From assembly GCA_015501075.1 (NCBI GenBank), contig JADNYJ010000020.1, forward strand, positions 62,001 to 126,000: a stretch of 64,000 bases of DNA, in the 5' to 3' direction. The notes under the pieces are model-generated. The model made no database searches, was not told the origin of the DNA, and was given only the letters and a program-made list of their open reading frames with translations. The translations under genes were made by a program, and so were the position numbers. Positions 1-11,200 of the stretch are shown here, piece by piece (the first letter of the stretch is position 1; each line of letters begins with the position of its first letter). The stretch is from Gymnopilus junonius. Lineage: Eukaryota; Basidiomycota; Agaricomycetes; Agaricales; Galerinaceae.

Positions 1-534
1 AGTTCATTAACTCCGTGCGTTTGCCATTTTTTTCAACGTCGAGTACCCAAATTAATAAGTAAACACAGATTAAGACTGCTTCTCTCCGATGGCATTCACC
101 TATGCTTGATGACATCTCAGCAGTAAGTGTTTAATTACTACGTCACTTTCAGACCAGCATTTTCTCATTAACCTCAGGTGAAAACATGGGACAAGGTCAA
201 CTCGGGAATGATCAAGATGTATCTCGCAGAAGTCCTGGGCAAACTTCCCGTGATCCAACACTTCCTCTTCGGCTCCATCTTACTCTACGACGGCCCAGAG
301 ATACCCCAATCTACCTTGGCCCAGGAGGACGATGCGCATCGTGGACATGCGCACGCGCATGGACCTAGCGATCTGGGAGGGGCCGGACAAAGAGAAGTTG
401 GGTGGGGAGACTGCTGTGGGATCCCGGTGCCATCCGTCTTCGCTGCTGCACAATCCGAGAAGCACAAAGAGGCTGAGCTGGTGCAAGGGCACAAATTGTC
501 TGGGCCTGGTATACGGCCTGTACCGTTTGATTAG
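1..534 (+). CDS. Serine/threonine-protein phosphatase 2A activator (PTPA), 3' end
   Basis: C-terminal part of the PP2A activator PTPA (Rrd1/Rrd2 family), a peptidyl-prolyl isomerase-like factor that helps load metal into the PP2A catalytic subunit. Three exons are visible: 1-14, 69-122 and 178-534, joined by introns 15-68 and 123-177 (GT-AG, both phase 0). The product reads FINS, then [18 protein letters not shown], then [15 protein letters not shown] and the [10 protein letters not shown] block, which are hallmark PTPA sequences. The tail is histidine-rich and contains [16 protein letters not shown], the usual end of fungal PTPA proteins. The stop is TAG at 532-534. The gene begins upstream of the window, so roughly the first two thirds are missing. 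No frame damage is seen in this part. Confidence 0.95.
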
Positions 535-686
535 GCCTGTGTTAGCAGATTACATAATCGATTGCTTTTCTTCATTTCAATGGACGTCATTTATTGACTG
601 ACTGACTGGGTTGTTCTATTACTTTCTAGACATGGCCTTTCTTTCAATTCTATATCATCCTTTGCTACTGTTCAACAATTTGCCAG

Positions 687-1529
687 ATGCTCAGCGTTTC
701 AGAAGAAGAGCTCATCACTTTCGATATTATGATGACTGCAAATGCCATTCCAGTACTGGTTCCACTACCTAAGGACGCTGATAACTGGACCCAAGAGGAG
801 CTGGTAGCTTATCATGTCAAAGTCCGACAAGAGGACTTTTCGACGTTCTTCGAGCTCCCTGAGCTACCTGATCCATCTCATACCGTGAAACCCTCCATCT
901 TGACCACAGTCAACTCTGCTGGTGCCTCCGACCCGGACACATTCCAGTTCCTGCGCAACATGGAACGAGCCGTCGACCAAGGGGCGCTCGAACCCTCCGC
1001 AGTCGCCGATTTTGCCGTGACATTGCTAGAAACAATGAAATACGACCAAATGCCCTATGCCCTCTGCCGATGGAAGAACCTCCAATTCATAATGTCCGGT
1101 GAAGTCGTCAAAGCCGAGATCGACGTATGTCTTTTGGATCCAGGCCCGGCTGAGAATATTCACCTCATCCTCCTCGCCCTGCGACCTGACCAAGACGATG
1201 CGGAGCCGCAATTGGTTGCGTCTGCTATTGCTGCTTTTAGGCGGACTAATATCGTCCGTAAGGAGTTGGGATTACCGAGACTGGAGGAGCGGACGTTCGC
1301 GAGTGTGAGTATGGAGGGGACTCAGCCTATGTTCTATAAGATCCCGATCACGAGGCGGCTTGTGAAGGTTGTTGAGGGAAGAGATGATGGTAAGGGCCCT
1401 TTGGCAGAGACGGTGGTGAAGAGATATGTGCCTGAGATGCCGGATGGGGTGGGGGATGAGATGAGGGGGCTAGAAAATCGGAGGTGGTGGATGGGGTGTT
1501 TTGAGGCATTTAAAAATTTTTGCGTCTGA
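687..1529 (+). CDS. Basidiomycete-specific unknown protein, PD-(D/E)XK-like 'QEDK' family, degenerate motif
   Basis: Single-exon gene for about 280 residues ending in TGA. It belongs to a family of unknown function that is expanded in Agaricomycetes. In relatives the middle reads like an (E/D)-x-D-V-C-L-x-D strand followed by a strand ending in QEDK, which resembles a PD-(D/E)XK nuclease core. Here the first strand is present (AEIDVCLLD, near residue 145), but the second reads LLALRPDQDD, so the usual QEDK acids and lysine are altered. The block PQLVASAIAAFRRTN, the GTQPMFYKIPITRRLV block and the C-terminal RGLENRRWWMGCFEAFKNF all match the family. The ATG at 687 is the first in frame. The family assignment is from recall of relatives, and the nuclease idea is inference. 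It may be a catalytically dead member. Confidence 0.7.
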   Translation: MLSVSEEELITFDIMMTANAIPVLVPLPKDADNWTQEELVAYHVKVRQEDFSTFFELPELPDPSHTVKPSILTTVNSAGASDPDTFQFLRNMERAVDQGALEPSAVADFAVTLLETMKYDQMPYALCRWKNLQFIMSGEVVKAEIDVCLLDPGPAENIHLILLALRPDQDDAEPQLVASAIAAFRRTNIVRKELGLPRLEERTFASVSMEGTQPMFYKIPITRRLVKVVEGRDDGKGPLAETVVKRYVPEMPDGVGDEMRGLENRRWWMGCFEAFKNFCV

Positions 1530-1639
1530 GTAAGAGAACTTGATGTCTTGTCCGTCCATCCAATAAAATTCTGATCACCTATCCTAGGTTTCATTCTTTC
1601 TCCAAGGTGGACGAATTGTATTCCATGTACATTTGAATA

Positions 1640-2035
1640 TGAATGAGAACCGCAACGACAACTGGATTGCTATGGTCTTCCGCATTGACGTCGATATATG
1701 GATGAGACCGCCAACCGATAAAAGCAACTTTATAATTGCTTCATGACCATGCCTACAAGCGGCAATGAGAGATGTATCACTGAGGCCGGGAATGGAGCCT
1801 ATGTCTTCGTTCGATAGAAGAATTTAGATGAATGGCTCGTGGCCACCCTTGCAGGAAGTAATGAGGGCTATGCCATGCCCACTCCCAAACTGATATCTGG
1901 CCCGACTGTCAGAGGGCTCAGTTAATTGCACAAGGTTCCCACTGCATTGATGTCTACATCTGGCTGGGACAAAAGTAACTGAACGCCGTCCAGATGGAAG
2001 AGTAAGTCATTGCGGCCTAACTGTTGCGACCGGGC
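1640..2035 (-). pseudogene. Decayed ankyrin-repeat gene fragment
   Basis: On the minus strand this stretch translates into recognisable ankyrin repeats broken by stops. Visible pieces are GRNDLLFHLDGVQLLLS followed by QPDVDINAVGT, then GIALITSCKGGHEPFI, a TAA stop, ILLSNEDIGSI and TSLIAACRHGHEAIIKLLL. The ALxxAxxxGHxxIxxLLL pattern and the DVDIN turn are diagnostic of ankyrin repeats. Several stops and no start codon are present, so this is a relic of a longer ankyrin protein. The stop after GHEPFI fits a CAA-to-TAA change. No intact gene is left nearby. Confidence 0.7.
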
Positions 2036-2326
2036 AGATATACGTCAGAAGGTAAGTATCATTAAAGTCGGGAATCTTTTCTTACCTTCAGAGCTATCTA
2101 TCATGTGAGGCGGTTCTGGAAAGGGATTATTGAGGGGGGATTTGGCTTCTGAGGCTTAAATGGCCACTGGAAAGGGATGCAGCCCCAGCATAGTACAACT
2201 TGATCTTCTGGTCCTGTCTAAGAGGTGGGTATTGCCAGATATAATTACATTCACATCCACAGAATGAGGTCGTCCAAGTACGATGACATGACACTTGTGT
2301 GTGCTCCTATTAATGCCTGTCAATGC

Positions 2327-2415
2327 CTTTCGTCGAGAAGACAAATCAGATGGGTGTACGGGGCCCAAAATCAAGCAAGGTATTCCTCACCATAAAATTT
2401 GAATCTGGTCCCAAA
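2327..2415 (+). repeat. Diverged duplicate of the 5' end of the F-box gene at 2674
   Basis: The stretch starting GTCGAGAAGACAAATCAGAT lines up with 2655-2745 (GTCGAGAAAACAGACCAGAT), covering the leader, the ATG region and the first roughly 25 codons of the downstream F-box gene. The copy is about three quarters identical by eye and has lost its reading frame. Weaker similarity seems to extend upstream, with a GTCCAAGTAC block matching GTCCAAAGTACC at 2535. It looks like a partial tandem duplication that has decayed. Confidence 0.65.
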
Positions 2416-2673
2416 TCAGATCAATCCATAACGGCTGGTTTCGAGACTACAACCAGGAGTGGTCATTTGAAATGACAGAATTGTGACAAGGAGTACAGTC
2501 GTTGAAGCAGGCAGCGATTACATTTACGTAATTGTCCAAAGTACCGACTCATGTGATGTCGGACTCCCCTTTTCTCTACCTCCACCTTCTTGAGATAGTG
2601 CTTGGGCCTCATATCACGGCAGTGAGTTCAATAAATACGTTATCCGTTATTATTTGTCGAGAAAACAGACCAG

Positions 2674-4456
2674 ATGGATGCACAGGTTCAAAATGAGGCA
2701 GGGTCTTCCTCGTCATCGAATTTGAATATCGCCTCAGAGTCTGTAGCTGCACCACCACCGCCTCTTTCATCTTCAACCACATCAAAACGCGCATTGCCGT
2801 TCCACAGTATTCCTCATATTTTGGATGAAATATGTGAATGTCTGGCATATGATGACGAATTGGACCCCTTCAATGCGAAAGACGCTGCAACTATTGCGCG
2901 GAGCAGACGTAACCTATTACACGTTGCGTTAGCATCCACAACTTTACTTGAGCCTGCACTGGATAGGCTGTGGAGGAATCTTGATTCGCTCTTTCCACTT
3001 CTGAAGATCCTGCCGGCCTTTATCAAGAGCGATGGAACATATGTGAGTTGCTTTTCGCTATAACATCATATTACTCTACTTATCAAAGTTTTGCTGGTGT
3101 TAGGTTCTTAGAGGAGCGATATCCGACGTGGAATGGGAAAGATTTGACTGGTACGCGCGAAGAGTACGAAGGTTCTCCTACTCTCGCGACCCAGATGCTC
3201 TAGACATTGCTATGCATGTTTACTTCCGCCTTGCCCAGCTACACAAACCACCCATCCTTCCTTCCCTACGCTACCTCCACTGCCCGAGCACAAGTCAACG
3301 TGACTTCCTTATTTCAGGCATTTGTCTTTTCCTGTCACCCTCCCTTGAAGCCCTCGAGTTCAATGGCATTTCAAATGTAGAGGACAAACTCTGTGGCACA
3401 ATGCTGCACACCCTCTTCTGCGACGGCGCAGAAATGGAGAAGATCATCCTCATAGGGAGAGGCCTAAGCCTCGATACGTCTCGATGGTGGCAAAGTTCGA
3501 GCATCTGAGGGTGCTGGAGCTTGTAGGGATGGGCGAAGTGTTGGATATAGATGTACTAGAGCGTATTGGTGCCCTGCCTTCGTTGGTCAGCCTTACACTG
3601 GACTTCACAGAATCAACCTTGTCCCGACTTTGAGAAGGACATCGGGCTGAAGGATTTGAAGAGCCTGACAGTCACTGCGCCTCTACCTTTCACCAGGTCA
3701 TTCCTGCCGAAAATCTCGACTACCGCTCTGGAATCCCTCGGGCATGTGTCCGTCCCAGCCACCGTCTAACAAGAAAGAGTTCTTGGAAGAGGTCGTGGAA
3801 CGGTGGGGAGAGACACTCCGCCGGGTAGAACTAGTGCATCAGCAGGTACAAGTGGACGCTGGAGGCGCAGGAGGCGCACTGCCGGACGTGGAGCTACTAA
3901 GCGTGGACGCACTGGCACCGCTTCTGCCTTTGAAGAAGCTGACGTATCTAAAGCTGGAGGATATGCGATGGAAATCACAGATGAGGACGTGATGGGTTTT
4001 GCAACAGCCTGGCCGAAGATGACGGATCTCCTTCTCCCTTTCATTCCTCCAGGCCAACCCCGACCTTCCATTTCCTCTTTGCGTATCCTCGCTCAGCTTT
4101 CGCCAAACCTAAAGCGCCTCCGCATCCCGCTGAACACATCCGACCCCGTGCCGACTTTCGTTTCATCTGGCTTCCCGCATGCTCCTGGACGCGAGCACGA
4201 GCTGCAGGTCCTCACAGTGGCGAGTGGGGATGAGGACTGGGAGTTGAGGGATCTGCTGCACTTTGCGCGACATGTTGAATATTTGTTCCCGAGACTGAAG
4301 AGTGTGCGTGCGTATAAGGGTGGGGTGGGCGGTAATGGAGGGCAAGGGAGGGAGATTGATGGGGATGTGAGTCGGTGGGAGCAGGTCAACGATTTAGTCA
4401 TGATGTACCAGGCTGTGAGAAGGGAGACGGTGAGTCTCATTGGGAAGGGGTCGTAG
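2674..4456 (+). pseudogene. F-box/LRR-type protein gene with at least four frame breaks
   Basis: Encodes an Agaricomycete F-box-like protein. Such proteins dock on Skp1 in SCF ubiquitin ligases, and the leucine-rich part recognises targets. Exon 1 is 2674-3042; a GTGAGT intron runs 3043-3103; exon 2 starts at 3104. The N-terminus has a Ser/Pro-rich leader, then IPHILDEICECLAYDDE and LLHVALASTTLLEPALDRLW, the degenerate F-box of this family, then PLLKILPAF. Leucine-rich segments follow (PSLRYLHCP, LSPSLEALEFNGI, FEHLRVLELVGM, PNLKRLRIPL). The frame changes near 3480 (one base lost), 3622 (one gained in CCC), about 3755 (one gained) and about 3970 (one lost), while protein similarity continues on each side. 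Short introns do not explain these jumps. It is either a young pseudogene or a real gene hit by assembly indels. The last frame ends at TAG 4456. Confidence 0.75.
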
Positions 4457-4816
4457 ATTGTCCTTTGCTTTGGTGTTTTTCTTTTGAGTGTGTCATGAGG
4501 GATGGTGATTTTACTCGCTCGATTTTGTCTATTGTTTTCGTTTTCTTACTTGTGTCATACATCCAGATTGTTATGATAAGGCACCCTTTGTTGGTTACAT
4601 TGTTTCACTGAAGTCCTTTGCTCTATACCCAAAGCTTCGGATGTTTGATCTGTGTCTGCAGGTTGGAGCTACGACTCGGCCTGTGCGACAGAGATCCTTT
4701 TTCAGCGTCGTTTTCCCTTCGCCTGTTTACGGAAGAAATGCATGACTAAAGAGAACATCTACCAGGACGCGTGCAAAGCTCGAGGTCAATCGGGCTTGCT
4801 TTAGTGATGATAGAAT

Positions 4817-4970
4817 TTAGGCCATGATTATTCTAAAATAATCAACTCCAACAGACCCTCCTTTATCCGTCTTGCGAAGAGTAGCATTATCAACCTTAAA
4901 AAGCTGCTCCATAAAGGTCGAATACTTCTCTTGGCCTTTCAAGCTTCCCCTCTTTACTTATGTCTTGTTA
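4817..4970 (-). other. Possible terminal coding fragment of unknown gene
   Basis: A minus-strand open stretch reads LKGQEKYSTFMEQLFKVDN, then ATLRKTDKGGSVGVDYF, and ends at a TAA (4817-4819). It looks like protein rather than random sequence because it has balanced composition and no repeats. I do not recognise the family. No further exons are visible between it and the heat-shock gene at 5191, so it is probably a relic or a last exon. Confidence 0.3.
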
Positions 4971-5190
4971 TTCAGATCGATAAGATAAGGCCTGACGACA
5001 ACCTCACGGATCCAAGATGGTGAACGACGTTCAACGGTCAATTAGAATGAATCTCTCTATATTCACACTTCATTGTTAACGCCCATTTATTTAATTATTC
5101 GATTACACTAATATACAGAGAGATGGAGCTAGAGATTTCAGGGAAAGTAAGTTCATAGAAGTTATTAGCACTTGATTCTGAGATGGTGGT

Positions 5191-5763
5191 TTAGGAGATG
5201 GTGATCTTCTTTGGAGCTAACTCTGGAGCCGACTTGGGGAAGGTGACAGTTAGGACACCGTTCTCTACCGAAGCTTTGATTTCCTCATCCTACCAAACAC
5301 CGGTCAACTCCAAGTTCAAAAAATACTGAGACTCGTAACAACTTACCTTGATACCCTGAGGAAGTTGAAGCGTTCTCGAGAATTTGCCAAAGCGTCGTTC
5401 GCGGACTGCATAACCATTTTCGTCGTGCTCGATTGACTGCTTGGTCTCGGTAGAGACAGTCAACCTCCCATTGTGCACATCTATCTGGATATTCTCCTTC
5501 GACACACCGGGAAATTCGAAAGTGGCTGTTACGAGGTTCTTCTCCTTATCCTCGTGGAGGTCCATTCTAATAGTTGGTCAGCATCTTTTTCGTACGTATA
5601 AACAAATTTCATTAGAAGACTTACCTTGGTTTGAATGACCTGCAGCTCCGTTCTCGACCTGCCTGTGTCCTTTGTTGCCGTTTCGAGCAACTTGATTAGA
5701 ACCGAAGGCTTCCTCGAAGAAACGGTCGAAGTCGTAGAAGGGCTCGTAGTAGAAGACGGACAT
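5191..5763 (-). CDS. Small heat-shock protein (HSP20/alpha-crystallin family)
   Basis: ATP-independent cytosolic chaperone that binds unfolding proteins. Exons on the minus strand are 5763-5625, 5566-5347 and 5289-5191, with introns 5624-5567 and 5346-5290 (both GTAAGT...AG). The protein starts MSVFYYEPFYDFDRFFEEAF, the usual fungal HSP20 start. The alpha-crystallin domain follows: MDLHEDKEKNLVTATFEFPG, VHNGRLTVSTE, RRFGKFSRTLQLP, then VENGVLTVTFPK with the Gly-Val-Leu-Thr-Val core, and it ends KKITIS. The spliced exons total 458 bases, one short of a whole number of codons. The expected SFKPR-MDLHE junction lies in a different frame from the start, so one base is missing near 5640. With that base the protein would be 152 residues, normal for the family. 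A heat-shock element and TATA box sit upstream. Confidence 0.93.
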
Positions 5764-5855
5764 GTTGATTGGAGAAGAGTGTTGTGAGTAGTCGATGTAG
5801 ATGAAACTCGAGCGTGGTTTGTATGTTTTTTTGTGGAGAACAAGGGGACAGACCT

Positions 5856-5865
5856 GGTATTTATA
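5856..5865 (-). promoter_or_regulatory. TATA box of the HSP20 gene
   Basis: The minus strand reads TATAAATACC about 95 bases upstream of the HSP20 start codon, a good fungal TATA box. Heat-shock genes usually have one. Its position between the heat-shock element and the gene supports a working promoter. Confidence 0.6.
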
Positions 5866-5944
5866 CCCGTAGGGGCACTTGCGTAATTCTGTGTGAAGGA
5901 TAATCGAAGCTCGACATCGTTAGAGGACCCACAAGTAAGCTGTG

Positions 5945-5957
5945 GAATTTTCGAGAA
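5945..5957. promoter_or_regulatory. Heat-shock element (three perfect nGAAn units)
   Basis: GAATTTTCGAGAA has the form GAA-nn-TTC-nn-GAA, a perfect three-unit binding site for heat-shock factor Hsf1. It lies about 80-90 bases upstream of the TATA box and 182 bases upstream of the HSP20 start. The match is exact at every conserved position. Confidence 0.7.
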
Positions 5958-8262
5958 TACGTCAGTTGCTATTTATGGAAATACCCTTACCAATTTCGGC
6001 GGGGCTGACCAGCAAGCGGTAAAATCATTACGTCATGAAATCGACGCGCGTTGACCAACGAAAGTTCGTGTCAAAAATAGAAAGTACAAGAATATTGGCT
6101 TAGATTAGCACATCCTGACATAGGCTACGCATAGCGGCATTGTAGCCTGTAAGTAAGTACAAAGTGCACCGGAAGGCTAGTTGTCAAACTAGTAGTTAGC
6201 TTAGGTGTTGATTAGACTAGGCGACGAGAGGCTGGTAAAATATCAGAATTTTCAAAGCGAATCAGTCGAGATTATTATTCTTTGGGGGGGCTCCCGGCGC
6301 AACTTAGAGACGTCCCAACTCGAGAATTTTCACGTAAGCGATATATGACTAGTTCCAAAATTGTACATATATTTCGTTTTCCATTGCTCGAACCGGCTGT
6401 AGTTCAAGGTTCAAAATGCTCTTTCAATGGAGCCCTGGGGGCCGGCGCAAACTTAAAGGAACGCGTTTAGATCACGTGTCAAACTTCGGAATATCGGTCA
6501 CATGTACAGCGTACTTTTCAATTCAGATCGCAAGATTCAAACTGGTTTGCCATGTTACTTGCTCTGAATCCATTACATTCTCTTGTCGTTTCTCATAAGA
6601 TCGCCGCCTACCAGGATTATAACTTACTAAATTATTGGCGCGCCTTTTCAAGGGCTCTCTGGACGCAATTTCGGGGTCCCAAAATTTCATGATCAGCCTC
6701 ATCAGTCCATCTCGAATGAACTAATCCTTGCAATGCAGCAGTGACCTGCCATACCTTTGAGCATATATGCACCTTTACTCCGCCCCTTCAACTTGGAAAA
6801 GGCCTTGTCTGTTGTGAGCAGCTTCAGGGTCAAAATTTCCATCAAATCCATATCTTCACTGATCGTTCATTGCTCAAGGTTTGCCCTGCATCTGATAGGT
6901 CTTATTAAATGATCTTCAGACACAGCTTCACACTGGCCGTACCCTGCTGTATCCCACTGCTGCGTTCTTGTACACGTGACCCATTTCCAGTGAAACAGCC
7001 AATTTGCAAATGAACAAGGCAAATTTCGCTCAAGTTTGGAATCCCTACTCTTACTCTTCCTTTTCCTGAGTGCTATGGTTATATGACGTCTTGTCCGCTG
7101 CTTTCATTACCTCCATCCTCATTCTTGGTCTTACCTTCACTCCTCAAATTGCCCACACTCCTTCCCTGCTCTTGCAGCTAATTCATTGCTGTCCTCTGTC
7201 ACCTCCTAATACCTTTGATGGATGGTGAGCCCATCAAACTCCTTCAAATTGGGTGCGGATATCACTATATTCAGGGACACTATCTTACACTGCACATGCA
7301 TAGGGTTTTTGCAGGTACATCTGGCTGGTGGAAGCTGTTACTATGCATGGTCATAGTTGTTTAACTAACAAAGCTGCCTTTAAGAATGGAGGTGGCGACC
7401 TTCCGTAGGAGATTGACATCGGAAGGAGGTTGACACTGATGGGAGGCGTGAACACGCTCGAGGAAATTGCGCCCATGGAAGAAGGGATCCCTGCCTATCA
7501 GGCTGTAGTTTCCTAGACTGGGTGTGATCCATCTTATGTTCTGAGGGTGCTGCCGTGTTTAATGGCACAAAAGTTGGAGACAATTTTGAAGATGCTCTTT
7601 CAGCTCACTCTGGAACAAATGGTGTGTGCCCATGATCCACCATCCTGCTTTTTTTCACTTTGCAATTCTTATCATCTACTACCTCATTGCCTTGCGAGAC
7701 TTTTAAATGGACCTGCCCTTTCAATCAGAAACTTTCATACCTTCTTTGTTAGCTTCTTGTACATCTTAGTCTTTTCCTTCCCCTCTGTTTTCAAATTACC
7801 TTTTGTCTGCACCTGCTTCTTCTCTTCTATTCATCTTCTTTTTCCCTTTCTCAGATGCTCTGCAGTTTCCTATTCTTTTCTTCATTCCTCGTCATCGTCA
7901 TGAACTGCTCCTTGGTCTTTATACTATTCTTCATATATCATCCCACTCCAACACCTCACCTGGCATAACAGTATCCTCTTAACTACCTTAACTTTCTAAA
8001 TTATTTTTGTATTCACTTCCAACAAGTGTAAGTAGATGCCAGACGATCAAGGCAGCAATGATACATTTCTTGTGCGGTAATTCGCGAAAATAATAAGGCT
8101 GTTCAAACGGTACGTGATGAGCACGTGGGAAGATTAGCAACAGTTTCTTACTCGGACCACGACGACCGCCTTCCTTACACACACCCTCTTTCCTTTCTAC
8201 CTCCTCCCTTTATTTTCCTCAAAAAGGGCGGCTTAATTGCTCGCTCAAGCTCGTAATCATTG
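5958..8262. other. Gene-poor interval upstream of the chitin synthase
   Basis: No supported gene in about 2.3 kb. The right half (about 7640-8260) is rich in C/T tracts, typical of leaders and promoters of strongly expressed fungal genes. Around 6280-6450 two similar blocks occur (a GGGGGGCTCCCGGCGCAACTTAGAG-like block and a GGGGGCCGGCGCAAACTTAAAGG-like block), perhaps remnants of a repeat. Short open frames here have no recognisable content. Confidence 0.4.
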
Positions 8263-11200
8263 ATGAACAGGAATTCGTCGGCGACCATGAGTGCCCACCA
8301 GCGCCTCGAGGCCGCCACCGACCTCTCCCAGCTCAACCCCATCTCAGACGACATCGTAGTCGCCTGCCTTCGTGAACGTTTCATGACCGACATAATCTAT
8401 ACCAGCATCGGCACATCCGCCCTCGTTGCCCTCAACCCCCACAAATACGTCTCTTCTAATGCGGACTCTATTTTGCACAAGTATGCGGCGGAGTATCGGG
8501 ATTCGTTAGAGTACAAGGAGCGGCTGCCTCCTCATGTTTTTCAGCTCGTGAATAATGCGTATTATCATATGCGTAGGACGACGCAGGATCAATGTATTTT
8601 GTTCAGGTGAGCCAGTCTTTACCACTTTCTTTTTTTCTGCCAGCATTACTCATTCAATCACGCCTAGTGGAGAAACAGGGAGCGGCAAGTCTGAAAATCG
8701 ACGATTGGCCATCAAATCGCTACTTGAGCTCAGCGTGAGCAACCCTGGTAAGAAAGGATCTAAACTCATCAACCAACTGCCCGCCTCCGAATTCGTCCTG
8801 GAGAGCTTTGGCAACGCCCGCACGCTATTCAACCCCAATGCCTCGCGGTTCGGAAAATACACCGAGCTGCAGTTCTCGGAGAAAGGCCGTCTGACCGGCG
8901 TCAAGACACTCGATTACTACCTGGAGAGGAACCGGGTCTCGGCTGTGCCCTCGGGCGAGCGCAATTTTCATATTTTCTACTACCTGTTCGCTGGAGCGTC
9001 GGCAGAGGAGCGACAACACCTTCATTTAGTGGAGAAGACGACATACCGGTACCTTGGGCAGCGTGGGACCAACGCGGCAAGGCAGAACGGGGGACGTGAC
9101 GACGATGGGCTGCGCTTCGATCAGCTGAAAATAGCTCTGAAGACGATTGGATTCTCAAAGCGGCATGTTGCCCAGACATGCCAGCTCGTCGCTGCGATCT
9201 TGCATCTGGGCAACCTCGAGTTCACGATTGACCGTCATCGGAACGAGGATGCCGCTGTTGTACGCAATACGGATTTGTTGGAGATTGTGGCTGATTTCTT
9301 GGGGATCTCGGCGCCCGCTCTAGAAGCGGCGCTGTCTTACAAGACCAAGCTTGTGAAGAAGGAGCTTTGTACGGTTTTCCTCGATCCTGATGGGGCTTCA
9401 GATAATAGGGACGATCTGGCGAAGACGTTGTATTCTCTGCTCTTTGCATGGCTCAACGAACACATCAACCAGCGTCTGTGCAAAGATGATTTCAGCACCT
9501 TCATTGGCCTGTTTGACCTTCCTGGACCGCAGAATATGTCGAGTCGACCCAACTCGCTCGACCAATTCTGTATCAACTTTGCCAACGAGCGTCTTCAGAA
9601 CTGGGTCCAGCGCACGCTGTTCGAGAAACACGTGAACGAGTACAATATGGAGGGCATTGCGCGGTTTGTGCCCCAGGTGCCGTATTTTGACAACACGGAG
9701 TGCATCCGTCTCCTGCAGAACGTGCCTGGGGGGCTGATTCACATCATGGACGACCAGGCGCGGAGGCAGCCGAAGAAGACAGACCATACGATGGTGGAAG
9801 CGTTCACGAAGCGATGGGGCAACCACTCGTCGTTCAAGGCTGGCACACTGGACAGGTCAGGCTTCCCTTCGTTCACGGTGAACCACTACAATGGGCCTGT
9901 GACGTACTCCTCTGAGGGATTCTTGGACAGGAATTTGGACGCGATTAACCCTGACTTTGTTTCCCTCCTGAGAGGCGCTACTGATGGCCTTGAAGGGTCT
10001 GGGTCGATTAATCCCTTCGTGAAAGGATTGTTCTCGGCGAAGGCCATTGCGACTCAGGCGCATCCAAGGAACGAGGATACGATTGTAGCTGCTCAGCAAG
10101 CTATCAAGCCCATGCGTGCTCCTTCCACACGGAGGAAGAACGGTCTGAAACGGCTACCCACTGTTAAAGAGGGCGTGGACGTCGAAGAGAAGGACCGGGA
10201 CGAAGAAGACACATTGGCCAACGCTCCTGGTACTCCCGGGCACATGAACTCCTCTAGCCCCTGCGTCGCAGGTGAATTCAAAGCTGCGCTCGACACACTC
10301 TTTGAGACGATCGATGAGACGCAGCCGTGGTATGTGTTTTGCATCAACCCGAACGACTCTCAGCTGCCCAATCAACTGGAGGGGCGGAGTGTCAAAGGCC
10401 AAGTGAAGGCGCTTGGGCTGACGGAGGTTGCCAGGCGGTGTGTGAACGTGTTTGAAGTGGGGATGACGCCGAGGGAGTTTGCTGAGAGGTACATGGAGGG
10501 ATTGCAAGCTGGTGGCGTGGTAGAAGGGGATGAAAGGGAGGTCGTGCAGCAGGCGAGGACGGTGTTTGGGTTGAATGAGAGGGATTTGGTGCTTGGCACT
10601 CATAGGGTAGGTTTCTTGCTTTCTTGGGTTTTTGTTCTTTCTCTCAGGTTTTATTTTTTTTCTAGGTGTTTTTATCCCAAACGGCCTTTCATAAATTCGA
10701 GGATCAACTCCGCTCACGTGATACTGAAGAACAGAAGAGGAATCGTCTGCGGGATGCTGAAGCTGAAGCAGGCGTTGACCCTCGCAGTGTACACGATCCA
10801 TACGCACCATATCGGTCGCCCAACGACTACCTAGAGCCTTCGTCCCCCTCTGGTGGTACATACGATGCCTATGGTGGTTCTCAACAGAATTTGCCCTTGG
10901 TTCCCAACGCTTCTCCCTTCCAGCGTGCTGATCTGTATGATGACGAGTACGAAGAGAACAAATCGGTACGGAGCGACGACTATGATGCCCGCAGCAAGTT
11001 TACAAGCCAACGCGACGACTCAATGTCGCATTTCGGCTCTGAATCCTATGCACCTTCTCGGAATATGTTCCAGAATACAGACAAACGAGGCTTGATGGAG
11101 AAAGAGGCTTTAGCAGGTGAGATACAAGAAGGCGAGACGACTGAAGTTCTCAAAGAGAGCTCGGCTCGACGGAGATGGGTCGCTCTATGTTGGCTTCTGA

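Noticed and set aside
3480..3970. Frame changes in the F-box gene explained as introns
   Set aside because: Protein similarity continues right up to each change, and no GT-AG pair of normal size (about 45-70 bp) fits without removing conserved leucine-rich sequence.
9398..10861. Long open frames opposite the chitin synthase exon
   Set aside because: They mirror codon bias of the GC-richer motor-domain exon and have no recognisable protein motifs.
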